64,000 nt of DNA, from NCBI RefSeq assembly GCF_002165575.1, contig NZ_MXQF01000015.1, forward strand, positions 62,001 through 126,000, given 5' to 3'. This document shows positions 45,867 through 55,491 of this stretch, one piece after another. Source of the DNA: Pseudoalteromonas sp. A601. Lineage in GTDB: Bacteria > Pseudomonadota > Gammaproteobacteria > Enterobacterales > Alteromonadaceae. The position numbers and the translations under genes are program-made. Positions within the stretch are counted from its first letter, which is position 1, and the number at the start of each line of letters is the position of its first letter. A model generated the notes under the pieces. The model made no database searches. It worked only from the letters and a program-made list of their open reading frames with translations, and had not been told where the DNA came from.

Positions 45867-48800
45867 TTAGAATGTGTATTTAACACCAATACGCATTTCC
45901 CATAGTGATGGTTTAACGTCAACACTTGCACCTGCAGGGTCATTAAAGCTGTTATAAACATACTGGCCATTAACGATTTCTGTAGTAACGGCACTTTGTA
46001 ATGCACTACCGCTTTTCAGAACACCCCAGTCATCATTTAGCATGTTACCAATGTTTTTAATAACAAAGTAAGCAGAACCTTTTTGCCCATCGGCAAAGCC
46101 CATAAACTCTTGTTCAACTTTAAAGTCAAATGTAACCCACCAATCACCATCAATGCTGTTACGGTCTACAATTTCACCGCGAGTTAGGCCTTCGCTATCA
46201 ACCCACTCATTAAATGCAGCTTGGTCAAAGTCATCGCCATAAACAACTTGTGTGTCGTCTAATGTTGGTACATACAGTAATTGACGGCTGCCATCGTTGT
46301 AACCTAAACCATCTGAACCTCTGTCGAAAGTATATGAGTATGGATTTGTTTGTTGTGCTTGGCCGAATAAATTGAACTTAGTTTCGTAGCCATCAAACAC
46401 TTCATGACTATATGCTAAAGCCATAGTGAAACGGTGTGGTATTTCATAATTTGAAGTAGCAACACCAGGATCTTCAGAATCAGATACGGCAACATAATGA
46501 TAGTTAGAAAAGGCTACTGAACTAGTCATTGGGTTTACATCGTTTGAATCTGTGTAAGCATATGAAAGAGCTAAATCGATACCATTATCAAACGACTTGT
46601 TCATTGCAAGTGAAAAAACATGCGAGTATGCGTCATCACCTTTGACATTAGTTAGCAAGAAGTCAGACTTGTAAGGGTGTAGTGTATCATTATAAACAGG
46701 GCGTCCATCAGGCGCTGTATCTGTTTGCACGTTTGCTATATTGCTTACAATTGCAGAATCTTGTTTATCAGTATACAAATAATCAACGTTAAATACGTAA
46801 TCACTTTCAGTGATGTATGTTGCACCTAAAGAGAACTTCCACTCCGAAGGGATTTCAAAGTTTGGATCTGTAACATTAACGCTTGCATCAGCGCTGCCTT
46901 GGCCTACTTCATCATATAAGCTTTGTGGAATATCGTAACCGGGTTGTCCAGTACCGTTAAATGCAACTGCATCAGGACCCAAAATCTGGATAGAAGCTGA
47001 TTCTTGGATATTACGTACACCATCATTTGAGTAGCTGTTTGAGATCCATACATTTGGGTTACCGCCTGAATATAAGCCGATACCACCGCGTAATTCTAAT
47101 TGATCGTTGTAAATCCAATTTACACCTAAACGCGGTTGTAATAAGTCTACGCCATCAAGGTTTTGGCTGTTTGAATAACCATAACGATCTTCAAAGTTTT
47201 GGTTATGAGTTGGCTTATCGTTACTTGTGTACCAATCATAACGAAGACCCGCAGTGATTGTAATATCGTAATCGATTAACTCATATTTGTCTTGAGCATA
47301 TAATGTATTTAACGCATAAGAAAACTCGCCAGCAGCGTCATCTGGATTGTGGCTTGCTGCATTGCCGTAGTATACTTTAGCAAAACCATTTTCAAAATTT
47401 TCCAGACCAGTAACTGTTTCTTCTACTCCATCAATAATAACTTTTGTATCTAAAAAGCGGTATTCACCTTCGTTGTGTTGTACGAAAAGATTAAAAACAT
47501 CAAGCTCTTCGCGCTCATAACCAAATGAAATTTCGTGATCTTCTAGGTAATAAGTACCTGCGAGTTTTAGCGATAAATTATCATAGTTTAGAACGTTTGC
47601 TTGACGAGAGTCATCTGGGCCCATATAAATATCAATGTCACCCGTGTCTACTCTAAACTCACCAAAACCTGAGGCTGCATCAAGTGAGTTTTGACGATTA
47701 TCTAATTTTGAATAACCGACACGTACTTCAGTTGAAAAGTCATCTGTCCAATCTGAATAAACTGATGCCACATAAGATTGTAGTTCAGCACCACGCTCAT
47801 AAAAGTGATTTGATAGCGCAATTTCATTTGAATCGGCATCTGATTGAGCAAGACTAAAGCCATCATTATAATTATAAACAAAACTTGCACGGTGATCTTC
47901 GTTGATGTTCCAATCTAATTTCACTAAGATTTTTTCATCTTCTACAGGCATGCTTGGTACCATAGTACCAGGATCATAGTTGTACTTATCAATAGCAATT
48001 TGTGTTACTTGATCAATAGTTGCTTGGTCAATACGGCCATTTGCAAAAGGCGTGTAATTAAAAATTTGTGCGCCTTCAAGTTTTTCGTATGAAGTGAATA
48101 AAAATAGCTTGTCTTCAAGAAGGGGTAGCCCTACGTTAAAGCCATAACGTTTTTCAGAGTAATCACCTAAGTCTTGTTTTTCGCCTTCAATTGAATCACC
48201 AGACATTGAGTCATTAGTATAATCGTAGAAAAAACCACCGGTGATTTCGTTAGTTCCAGACTTTGTAACAGCGTTGATGTTGCACGATGTAAAGCCACCG
48301 TATTGAACGTCAAAAGGCGCTAGTTCAACGGCTACTTGCGCAATAGAATCAAAAGAGAATGGCATTCTCTCTGTTGGGTAACCGCTTGAGTTCAAACCGA
48401 AGTTATCGTTCATACGCATACCATCAACAGTTAAGCTGTTAAAGCGCGGGTTACCACCACCACAGTTAATTGCACCGGCATTTGTTTCATCGATATAAAT
48501 ACGAGGGTCGGCACGGATAATATCTTTTAGGTCACGATTAATAGCAGGTTTGTTTTCTAAATCATCTAATGTGAAATGAGAAGCTGGGCCTGTGCTGCCT
48601 GATTGCGCGCTTATCGGTGCGCCGCTAACAACAATTTGTTCCATCTGTTGTGAACGAAGTGCAACACTTACAGGATAAGATTGACCTAGTGTTAGATATA
48701 TATCGTCTAATTGGGCATCTTCGTAGGTATCAGAGTCAACGATAATTTTGTATGGTCCGCCAACGCGCAGGCCTTTTGAAGAGAAATTACCTTGTGCGTT

Positions 48801-48995
48801 AACTGTTGTGGTTTTTGTAGAACCAGATGGAACGTGGATAATAGTAATTTGAGTGCCGGCGGCAGGATTACCATTAGGGCCTGTAATTTGACCTTTTACA
48901 GATGATGCAGTTTCATTTGCAAAAGCAGCGCCACTTGCGCCTACACATGCTGCAATAGCGAGTGAAAGTGCAGTTTTGCGTAATTGAATTTTCAT
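45867..48995 (-). CDS. TonB-dependent receptor, Oar-like (paralogue 1)
   Basis: The 1042-residue protein starts with a signal peptide (TALSLAIAACVGASGAAFA), then a carboxypeptidase-regulatory-like domain (SSVKGQITGPNGNPAAGTQI, about residues 31-115), a plug with RDLKDIIRADPRIYI, FNSLTVDGMRMNDNFGLNSS and INAVTKSGTNEITGG, and a long barrel ending GVKYTF. Oar-like receptors of Alteromonadales take up or handle peptides or other polymers. It is a paralogue of the next gene, 288 bases upstream, and both share an ACACGGGAA leader just before the ATG. Confidence 0.92.
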   Translation of the reverse strand: MKIQLRKTALSLAIAACVGASGAAFANETASSVKGQITGPNGNPAAGTQITIIHVPSGSTKTTTVNAQGNFSSKGLRVGGPYKIIVDSDTYEDAQLDDIYLTLGQSYPVSVALRSQQMEQIVVSGAPISAQSGSTGPASHFTLDDLENKPAINRDLKDIIRADPRIYIDETNAGAINCGGGNPRFNSLTVDGMRMNDNFGLNSSGYPTERMPFSFDSIAQVAVELAPFDVQYGGFTSCNINAVTKSGTNEITGGFFYDYTNDSMSGDSIEGEKQDLGDYSEKRYGFNVGLPLLEDKLFLFTSYEKLEGAQIFNYTPFANGRIDQATIDQVTQIAIDKYNYDPGTMVPSMPVEDEKILVKLDWNINEDHRASFVYNYNDGFSLAQSDADSNEIALSNHFYERGAELQSYVASVYSDWTDDFSTEVRVGYSKLDNRQNSLDAASGFGEFRVDTGDIDIYMGPDDSRQANVLNYDNLSLKLAGTYYLEDHEISFGYEREELDVFNLFVQHNEGEYRFLDTKVIIDGVEETVTGLENFENGFAKVYYGNAASHNPDDAAGEFSYALNTLYAQDKYELIDYDITITAGLRYDWYTSNDKPTHNQNFEDRYGYSNSQNLDGVDLLQPRLGVNWIYNDQLELRGGIGLYSGGNPNVWISNSYSNDGVRNIQESASIQILGPDAVAFNGTGQPGYDIPQSLYDEVGQGSADASVNVTDPNFEIPSEWKFSLGATYITESDYVFNVDYLYTDKQDSAIVSNIANVQTDTAPDGRPVYNDTLHPYKSDFLLTNVKGDDAYSHVFSLAMNKSFDNGIDLALSYAYTDSNDVNPMTSSVAFSNYHYVAVSDSEDPGVATSNYEIPHRFTMALAYSHEVFDGYETKFNLFGQAQQTNPYSYTFDRGSDGLGYNDGSRQLLYVPTLDDTQVVYGDDFDQAAFNEWVDSEGLTRGEIVDRNSIDGDWWVTFDFKVEQEFMGFADGQKGSAYFVIKNIGNMLNDDWGVLKSGSALQSAVTTEIVNGQYVYNSFNDPAGASVDVKPSLWEMRIGVKYTF

Positions 48996-49232
48996 TATTA
49001 ATTTCCCGTGTAAGGTATTATGTATATTTTGATTTTTTAAGTTGTAAGTAGCCCAATTTTTAGGCCACTTTATTATACAGCATTATTTTATTACAAATAA
49101 GTTACATGTAGCATAAATTTGTAATAAAAATAGTTTAGAACAAAAAACAGCTTTATCTAGAGCTTCTCATCCTACGTATTAATTTAATGAGTAATTATGA
49201 CAAACGTATGAAAACAACGATAATTAGATATA

Positions 49233-49260
49233 AAAAAACCCGTTTAAAAACGGGTTTTTA
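49233..49260 (-). terminator. terminator of the second Oar-like receptor gene
   Basis: AAAAACCCG and CGGGTTTTT form a perfect stem with T and A runs on the two sides. It lies 24 bases after the stop of the receptor at 49284. Confidence 0.85.
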
Positions 49261-49283
49261 GTATAGATTGCATGATATTAACT

Positions 49284-52200
49284 CTAGAACTTATAGCTAA
49301 TACCAATTTTAGCTTGCCAAGCAGATGAAGATGTTGTGATTTGGCTGTAGTTACGAACATCAGCACCGTTATATATATTGTTGATGATGTATTTTCCATC
49401 GTCATCAATGCCACCAAGGTCATAAATATCTTGGTTTGAATAGCTCAAACGTTTCTCAACACCCCAATCACTATTAAGTAGATTAGCAAAGTTGTCGATC
49501 ATGAAGTAAACCTCACCGCTGTGACCTTTAGCAAATCCAGGAATTTCTTGTTTAACACTTATATCCATTGTTGTAACCCAAGGTTGTGTGCCTGTGTTAC
49601 GGTTTAAGATAGTGCCACGCTCAGAAATACCTGCACGGTTAAGGAGTGTTTCAAGTTCAGACCAACTCATACCTGACTCTTCCCAGTTTACATTGGCATC
49701 ATCAGCACCTGTAGGAATGTAAGGAAGATAAGCTGAGTCGCTATAAAATATATTCGAATCACCTAAATCATCCATTCTGTACATATCCATTGTATAGCTA
49801 AATGGACGACCAGAGCGACGCTCAAAATAAACATTAAATTTAGTATTATAACCAGCGAAGAACTCAGTGTGATAACTTACATTTACTTTAAAGCTATGTT
49901 CAACCTCGTATGCACCACGGTGTGCTAGGTCTTCATTACGATTTTGAACAACACCATATCGATAGTTACTCACAGCTTGTGACGAAGAACCTGTTGAGGC
50001 CTCGGTAACATCTTGGTGCGCGTAACTTGCAGAAACATAAAGACCATTATCCCATTCTTTAGCAAGAGCGGTTGAGAGGATAACAGAGCGTCCATCTTCT
50101 GATGAATTGGTCATCATTATATCGTAATTGTTTGCTTGGTCGCCCGAGTATATCGATTGGTTGACCACACGCTCACCGCCAGCAGTTGTTTCAAGCGGCT
50201 TAATAGCGGTATTATGCCAGACTGCCTCGTTTTCTTTTTTATGGTAAGCGATTTCAGCTTGCCATTTAAAACCGTTACCTAATAGCTCTGAATCAAAATC
50301 ATATTCAAAGCCAACTTGAGTACGAATGCTTGATGGTAACTCAAAGTTAGGGTCGATGTAGTTTGTGCTACCGGCACCTTGAACTAGTGAATTTTGTATC
50401 TCGCTTGGGATTTGAGTGATGTCAGCTGGATTATTTGCATAATAGCTGTTTATTGTGCTTTCAGGCGCTGCAACATAGGTAATACCGTCATTTTGATATG
50501 AGTTATTATACCAAACATTTGGAATGCCACCTTGGAAGCGACCAATACCACCACTGATAGTCAGTGCTTCAGTTGCGTAGTACTTAAAGCCAACACGTGG
50601 AAGGATTATATCTAACCCATCTAAGTTCTCTTGATTACTGAAACGATATGTATTATAGAAATTTTCGTTGTAAGTAGGTTTGTCATCAGACGCTAAACGC
50701 TCATAACGAAGACCTGCATTAACTTCTAAATCATCACCAATGTAGAAAGTATCTTCAATATAAACTGCTAACTGGCTACGTGTTGCATCATATGCAGTGT
50801 CAGCAGAGTTATTTGTATAGGCATTACTGTAAGTAAAGTCGTAGTCACCATCGTAATTACCCACTTCACGATTTGCAAACCCTTCTAAGCTATCAAATTC
50901 CCATGAACCGAGTGAGTTAGCTGCAAATAAGTTATAGAGATTTAATGACTCATACTTAACACCAAACTCAAGCTCGTGCTCATCTAATAAGTAAGTACCG
51001 TCAAAGGTCAATGTTAAGTTTTCAGTTGATGATTTATTTGCATGGCGATATTGGTCAGTACCAAATTGATAAGCTGGACCCTTGAAGTATTCTTCAACTT
51101 TTACACTACCAATAGAAGAGTTAGTTAGGCTATTTGATGTAACGTCTTTATAGGCAATACCAATTTCACTTGAAAAGTTCTCATTCCAGTCTGAATATAA
51201 CTTAGTAGAAAAGTTATTGAATTTGGTTGCGTAGGTGTAACGGTTCGAGGCCATTGAAACTGTATCGCCACCAGTACCAAAGTTACGCTCATCTTGGTCG
51301 TCTTGCCACTGGTAAGTGAAGTCTAAACGATGATCGTCATTTACATTCCAGCTAAGCTTTACAAGTAACGTTTCATTGGTGTCTTCAGAGTCACCACCTA
51401 GCGAGTCTTGCATGCCATAAACTGAGTCAAGCGTTGCTAAAAAGGCATTGTATTGCTCTTGCGAAACATTGTACTCGTTAGTAGCACCTGAGCCCTGAAA
51501 GCCATAATCTAAATCAAGTTCACTCTTCCAGCTATTGTAGTTAACAAAGTAAAAAAGTTTGTCTTCAATTAACGGGCCGCCAACATTAAAGCCAAAACGT
51601 TCTTCAGATTGAATAGGTTCAACTTGCGATACACTGTAAGTTTTATGGCCATCTTCATCAAGAGCAGGGCGACCATCAGCGTAGATCTCTGTGATTTTAT
51701 CTACGTCACCAGCGATATCGGGCGTTGAAATTTCATAAAAGCCTGAGAACTTAAACTCATTAGTACCAGACTTTGTCACGGCATTAATTGTACCACCACC
51801 AAAGTTACCTTTAGATGCTGAAAACGGTGAAACATCAACTGAAATTTGCTCAATCGCGTCAAGAGCTACAGGTGGTTGGGCTGTAGGGTAGCCACCATAG
51901 TTAAGACCAAAATCATCATTTTGACCAATGCCATCAACCGTTAAACTGTTCGAACGCGGGTTGCTACCAGCAAATGTTAATTCGCCGCTACCATTAATGC
52001 TCGCTAATGGGTTTAAACGTGCAATATCCTTAATATCGCGGTTAAAACTTGGCATATTGCTAATGGTGTCTTCACCAAAAACACTACTTGAGCCACCTGA
52101 CTGTTGTACTATTTTAAAGCCAGATACTTCGATCTTTTCCATGTTCAAAGGTGCAAGCTGAGAAGATAAGCGGTAAGTGTCGCCTAGCTCAAGATAAATG

Positions 52201-52490
52201 TTATCCAAAGTTGTATCGTTGTAAGTTTCAGAGTCAACTACTACAGTGTAAGGACCACCTACACGAAGACCGTTGGCAATGAAAGTACCACTTTCATTAG
52301 TTGTTAACTCGCTTACAGTACCTGTAGGTTGGTGGATAACTTTAATTTTAACGTTGGCTGCAGCACTACCAGAAGGAGTGGTAATTTTACCACGCATGGC
52401 TGATGAAGTATCTGCTGCCATAGCACTCGTTGAAACACCTAAAGCTAATATTACTGCTCCAGTTAATTTCGAAAGACGAAGCTTGTTCAT
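49284..52490 (-). CDS. TonB-dependent receptor, Oar-like (paralogue 2)
   Basis: The 1068-residue protein has a signal peptide (KLTGAVILALGVSTSAMA), a carboxypeptidase-regulatory-like domain (SSAMRGKITTPSGSAAANVK), plug motifs FNRDIKDIARLNPLASI, RSNSLTVDGIGQNDDFGLNY and INAVTKSGTNEFKFSG, and a barrel ending KIGISYKF. The order and several motif strings match the receptor at 45867, so the pair arose by duplication. The leader ACACGGGAA precedes the ATG. The substrate is unknown. Confidence 0.92.
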   Translation of the reverse strand: MNKLRLSKLTGAVILALGVSTSAMAADTSSAMRGKITTPSGSAAANVKIKVIHQPTGTVSELTTNESGTFIANGLRVGGPYTVVVDSETYNDTTLDNIYLELGDTYRLSSQLAPLNMEKIEVSGFKIVQQSGGSSSVFGEDTISNMPSFNRDIKDIARLNPLASINGSGELTFAGSNPRSNSLTVDGIGQNDDFGLNYGGYPTAQPPVALDAIEQISVDVSPFSASKGNFGGGTINAVTKSGTNEFKFSGFYEISTPDIAGDVDKITEIYADGRPALDEDGHKTYSVSQVEPIQSEERFGFNVGGPLIEDKLFYFVNYNSWKSELDLDYGFQGSGATNEYNVSQEQYNAFLATLDSVYGMQDSLGGDSEDTNETLLVKLSWNVNDDHRLDFTYQWQDDQDERNFGTGGDTVSMASNRYTYATKFNNFSTKLYSDWNENFSSEIGIAYKDVTSNSLTNSSIGSVKVEEYFKGPAYQFGTDQYRHANKSSTENLTLTFDGTYLLDEHELEFGVKYESLNLYNLFAANSLGSWEFDSLEGFANREVGNYDGDYDFTYSNAYTNNSADTAYDATRSQLAVYIEDTFYIGDDLEVNAGLRYERLASDDKPTYNENFYNTYRFSNQENLDGLDIILPRVGFKYYATEALTISGGIGRFQGGIPNVWYNNSYQNDGITYVAAPESTINSYYANNPADITQIPSEIQNSLVQGAGSTNYIDPNFELPSSIRTQVGFEYDFDSELLGNGFKWQAEIAYHKKENEAVWHNTAIKPLETTAGGERVVNQSIYSGDQANNYDIMMTNSSEDGRSVILSTALAKEWDNGLYVSASYAHQDVTEASTGSSSQAVSNYRYGVVQNRNEDLAHRGAYEVEHSFKVNVSYHTEFFAGYNTKFNVYFERRSGRPFSYTMDMYRMDDLGDSNIFYSDSAYLPYIPTGADDANVNWEESGMSWSELETLLNRAGISERGTILNRNTGTQPWVTTMDISVKQEIPGFAKGHSGEVYFMIDNFANLLNSDWGVEKRLSYSNQDIYDLGGIDDDGKYIINNIYNGADVRNYSQITTSSSAWQAKIGISYKF

Positions 52491-52529
52491 TTTGTTGATT
52501 CCCGTGTATAGGTTATTTAAGGATTATCG

Positions 52530-53390
52530 TTACTTAATGTTAGTTGGCATCTTAAGTGCCTTTTCTAACGGTTTTGCTGAATTATCAAATAAACTATTCA
52601 ATAATCCTGCGAGTCTTATACCTGCTTGCTGTAAGCGAGTTTTTATTATTGGTGTGTTGTTATAAATATAGCTATAGCTGATTTCATCAGAATCCATGTT
52701 GTATAATTTAGTCGCTAAATTATGGGACTCTGTTAGCCATTGTTCTGGGTTGCTGGAAAGGTAATCTGCAATTATTTCTGCATTGTTTGTATCAATAAAC
52801 TGAGCAAATTCTGTAAATGACAAATTTTCATTTTCGACTAATTTTGTATCCCATAAAGAGTGCAAATTAGTTTCTTCACCAAAGAAAGTTACTTTAATTC
52901 GGTTTCCACCTCTGTCAGCTGCACGACCAGCATGAAAAGGTTGATGACTGTCTCCTACTAGGTGTACCAAAAAACGTAGACTAAAACGTTTAGCATCAAG
53001 CGAACTTTTCTCGTCTTTTAAAGTCTCTATAGCGAAGTACATACCATCTAAAATATTTTTAACATTATCTTTATTTAACTTGTGGGAATGATCGTGAGTA
53101 AAAGATGAAGAACCGGTAGGTGCATTAATATAATGCCAGCGTGAAGATTTTTTTTGCCAAAAAGGTTCTGGATTTGAGCGCATCTCATCAGCCCATGTTG
53201 ATATTTGCGCAAGGCTTTCATCTTCTAAGAGCTCAGCAAGTGATTCTCTGGTTTGCATAGTTATATGGTTATCGGCAATTTGACCGACAATTCTATGGCC
53301 ATTTTGGCCCCAAGCTAGGGCACTTTGTGCTGTAAAAAGAGTGGAAATGGCAAAGAGATAACTTAGTCCGATAATTAGTTTACTGAACAT
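52530..53390 (-). CDS. S1/P1 family nuclease
   Basis: From the ATG at 53390 the 286-residue protein has a signal peptide ending ALA; the mature chain then begins WGQNGHRIVGQIADNH, where the N-terminal Trp and the following His are zinc ligands in this family. Other ligands are in ISTWADEMR, HYINAP, FLVHLVGDSHQPFHAG and NLHSLWDTKL. S1/P1 enzymes degrade single-stranded DNA and RNA and remove 3' phosphates. The longer 316-residue form has no signal peptide in the right place and was not used. It likely supports nutrient scavenging outside the cytoplasm. Confidence 0.93.
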   Translation of the reverse strand: MFSKLIIGLSYLFAISTLFTAQSALAWGQNGHRIVGQIADNHITMQTRESLAELLEDESLAQISTWADEMRSNPEPFWQKKSSRWHYINAPTGSSSFTHDHSHKLNKDNVKNILDGMYFAIETLKDEKSSLDAKRFSLRFLVHLVGDSHQPFHAGRAADRGGNRIKVTFFGEETNLHSLWDTKLVENENLSFTEFAQFIDTNNAEIIADYLSSNPEQWLTESHNLATKLYNMDSDEISYSYIYNNTPIIKTRLQQAGIRLAGLLNSLFDNSAKPLEKALKMPTNIK

Positions 53391-53611
53391 TAATATTTTC
53401 CTAAAAATAAATTCACTGCTTAGCGCAATATTCTTAGCTGCTAATTGTGCTGATTTTGTAAAGAAATAGAAAGGACTCAATAATATTCATGTTTACTTGT
53501 TTAAAATGCATAAATATCAAATGCTTAATGTTATCAGGTAAAATTACCTATTGTAATAAGTAATTAATCTTGTTCAAATAGAGGTGTGTTCTATTTTTAA
53601 TTGTTGAAGAT

Positions 53612-54505
53612 TTGAAAATTAAACAGCTAGCCTTATCAGAATCAACATTTGTTACAGTTTTACTACTGTTTTTTGTGTTGTTGTGGTCATTGAGTAGAGC
53701 TCATTTTACTGAAGAGTTGGTTGAACTGAAGCCTATAATTGACACATCGAGTCGATGTAGCACTAATGCGAATAAAAATGCCGAGCAGTTGATTATTTAT
53801 GCTAGCTCTAAGAAGGTTGCAAATGCTTTAATAGACAGCCTATGTAAAGATATTGTGGTAGCAAAGCAGTATGGCGAAGTCGTGGGGTTTTGGGGATACA
53901 GAACCGCTGATAGCATAGAGTTTATTGGAAAAGGTATTGCTGATCTGATCTTAGCAAAAGATAACATCATGTCGGCTTTTAAAGCTGAATCAACTTATAA
54001 TTACCAACCCATTGTTGGGTTTCCCAGCTACACCGCATTTTTTATATCAGCTAAAGAGAAGCCAAAAATAACTAAAGAATACTTTTTAGATAAAAGAATT
54101 GGCTTGTTAGATTATCCTACGAGCCGGTCAGGGCATATATTACCTAAACAAAAATTTAAAGACTTAGATATAAACTTAGCAAATTTGAAGATCACATATG
54201 CAAGCTCCCATAGCGAATTAAGAGAGTTACTCGCTAATGGGCAGGTGGATATTATTGCATCGTTCTGGAAAAACGATGATCAACATCACTTCTCGAAAAA
54301 CTATATAACGCCAATTAGTAATAACATTGTTGGAACACGTTGGTATTTAAAAATGGATCATGACAATACTGATTTACTCTGTGCAATTCAAACGCGTTTA
54401 CTCGATTTATCAAAATCGCAAACATCAATTTACTTTAATGATGTTCAAGCTTATTGGCGGTGCAGTGACTCTAAAATTGTATTTTTAGGAGCTGAAGATG
54501 AGTAA
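53612..54505 (+). CDS. PhnD-like binding-fold protein with N-terminal membrane anchor
   Basis: The 297-residue frame starts with TTG at 53612. One N-terminal helix (VTVLLLFFVLLWSLS) is followed by a periplasmic domain containing QLIIYASSKKVANALIDSL, GVGFPSYTAFFISAKEK-like segments, LDKRIGLLDYPTSRSGHILP and ELRELLANGQVDIIASF, the pattern of type 2 periplasmic binding proteins of the phosphonate (PhnD-like) class. There is no ABC permease or ATPase nearby. The last eight bases overlap the following gene, so the two probably work together, perhaps as a ligand-sensing pair. Confidence 0.6.
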   Translation: MKIKQLALSESTFVTVLLLFFVLLWSLSRAHFTEELVELKPIIDTSSRCSTNANKNAEQLIIYASSKKVANALIDSLCKDIVVAKQYGEVVGFWGYRTADSIEFIGKGIADLILAKDNIMSAFKAESTYNYQPIVGFPSYTAFFISAKEKPKITKEYFLDKRIGLLDYPTSRSGHILPKQKFKDLDINLANLKITYASSHSELRELLANGQVDIIASFWKNDDQHHFSKNYITPISNNIVGTRWYLKMDHDNTDLLCAIQTRLLDLSKSQTSIYFNDVQAYWRCSDSKIVFLGAEDE

Positions 54506-55448
54506 GCGAATGATACAGGTAACTGTTTTATTGATCTTTATAGCTTCCTTAGTTATTTTTAAAACTGCTACTTATGTAAAGCAAAAAAACGTAAGTAACC
54601 ATTTAGTTTCACAAATCAAAACCCGAATAGCTTTGGATCTACCAAGGCTTGATTTATCTAATACTTTTTTAAAGCATTCAGGTAATGATGCGGCAGTAAA
54701 AGATTATATCGAAAGTATAAATAACGCGATCGCACCTAGAAGTAATATGCGGCTTGTAGCAATTGGTGATGTGCTTTTTTTACATAATGATTTGACTCAG
54801 TATGAGCATATAGAAAGGCACTTGCTCACCAGCGACGAAAATATTGTTGTAAAATTCCACGTAGAACAACGTTTTTGGCAGCGCAATGATGTGTTTATAC
54901 TAATAATTTTAGCAGGGGTAGCTATTGGGTTTGGATGTTGGGCTAAACAAATAAACAACTCGAAATCTGGTGAAAATTCAAAGCGTAAAGATGCTGCCAT
55001 ATTAAAAGACCCTGAACCATTAAAACTGATCATAAATTTAAATACCAAGACGGTTGTTAACAGCAAAAATCCGGAAGTAAGTGTTGTATTAGCCAATAAA
55101 CCACTTTGCTTTTATTTAGCGCTGATAGATTTTTGTATCGATAACCCTGATGTGCTGTTGAATCAGAATAAAGACGTACCAGAAGAACTATTAGAGATAG
55201 CGAATAAATATTTCTACCGACTTACAGAGCTCGGGCACACTATACGCAAGCGGCCTAATTTTACTAACAGCCTTGAGAAAACGCTGAGTGAGATCAGAGC
55301 TGCACTTGACGAAGTTTTGATAGCGCACCCAGAATCAAAAGGAGTGTACTACCCACCAAAAGCACATGGTGAGGGGTCACGGTCTCGTTTACATAGTTAT
55401 GGTTTAAGCCAGATAAGTAGCGATGATATTGAGGTGGTTGGTAAATAA
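54498..55448 (+). CDS. two-helix membrane protein of unknown function, partner of the binding-fold protein
   Basis: The 316-residue protein has an N-terminal helix (VTVLLIFIASLVIFKTA), an extracytoplasmic part of about 110 residues, a second helix (VFILIILAGVAIGFGCWA, about 134-151) and a cytoplasmic C-terminal domain of 160 residues. That domain contains LIINLNTKTVVNS, VVLANKPLCFYLALIDFCI and RLTELGHTIRKRPNF, with a winged-helix feel but no classical kinase, GGDEF or methyl-acceptor motif. The topology is that of a sensor. I do not recognise the family, and the output is unknown. Confidence 0.55.
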   Translation: MSKRMIQVTVLLIFIASLVIFKTATYVKQKNVSNHLVSQIKTRIALDLPRLDLSNTFLKHSGNDAAVKDYIESINNAIAPRSNMRLVAIGDVLFLHNDLTQYEHIERHLLTSDENIVVKFHVEQRFWQRNDVFILIILAGVAIGFGCWAKQINNSKSGENSKRKDAAILKDPEPLKLIINLNTKTVVNSKNPEVSVVLANKPLCFYLALIDFCIDNPDVLLNQNKDVPEELLEIANKYFYRLTELGHTIRKRPNFTNSLEKTLSEIRAALDEVLIAHPESKGVYYPPKAHGEGSRSRLHSYGLSQISSDDIEVVGK

Positions 55449-55454
55449 AGTTGA

Positions 55455-55482
55455 GCATTGAGGTGATTTATCACCTCAATGC
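55455..55482. terminator. long perfect hairpin between convergent genes
   Basis: GCATTGAGGTGA (55455-55466) and TCACCTCAATGC (55471-55482) form a 12-bp perfect stem around TTTA. It lies between the convergent unknown gene and the 5'-nucleotidase. No strong T tract follows. Confidence 0.6.
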
Positions 55483-55491
55483 ATGTGTAAC

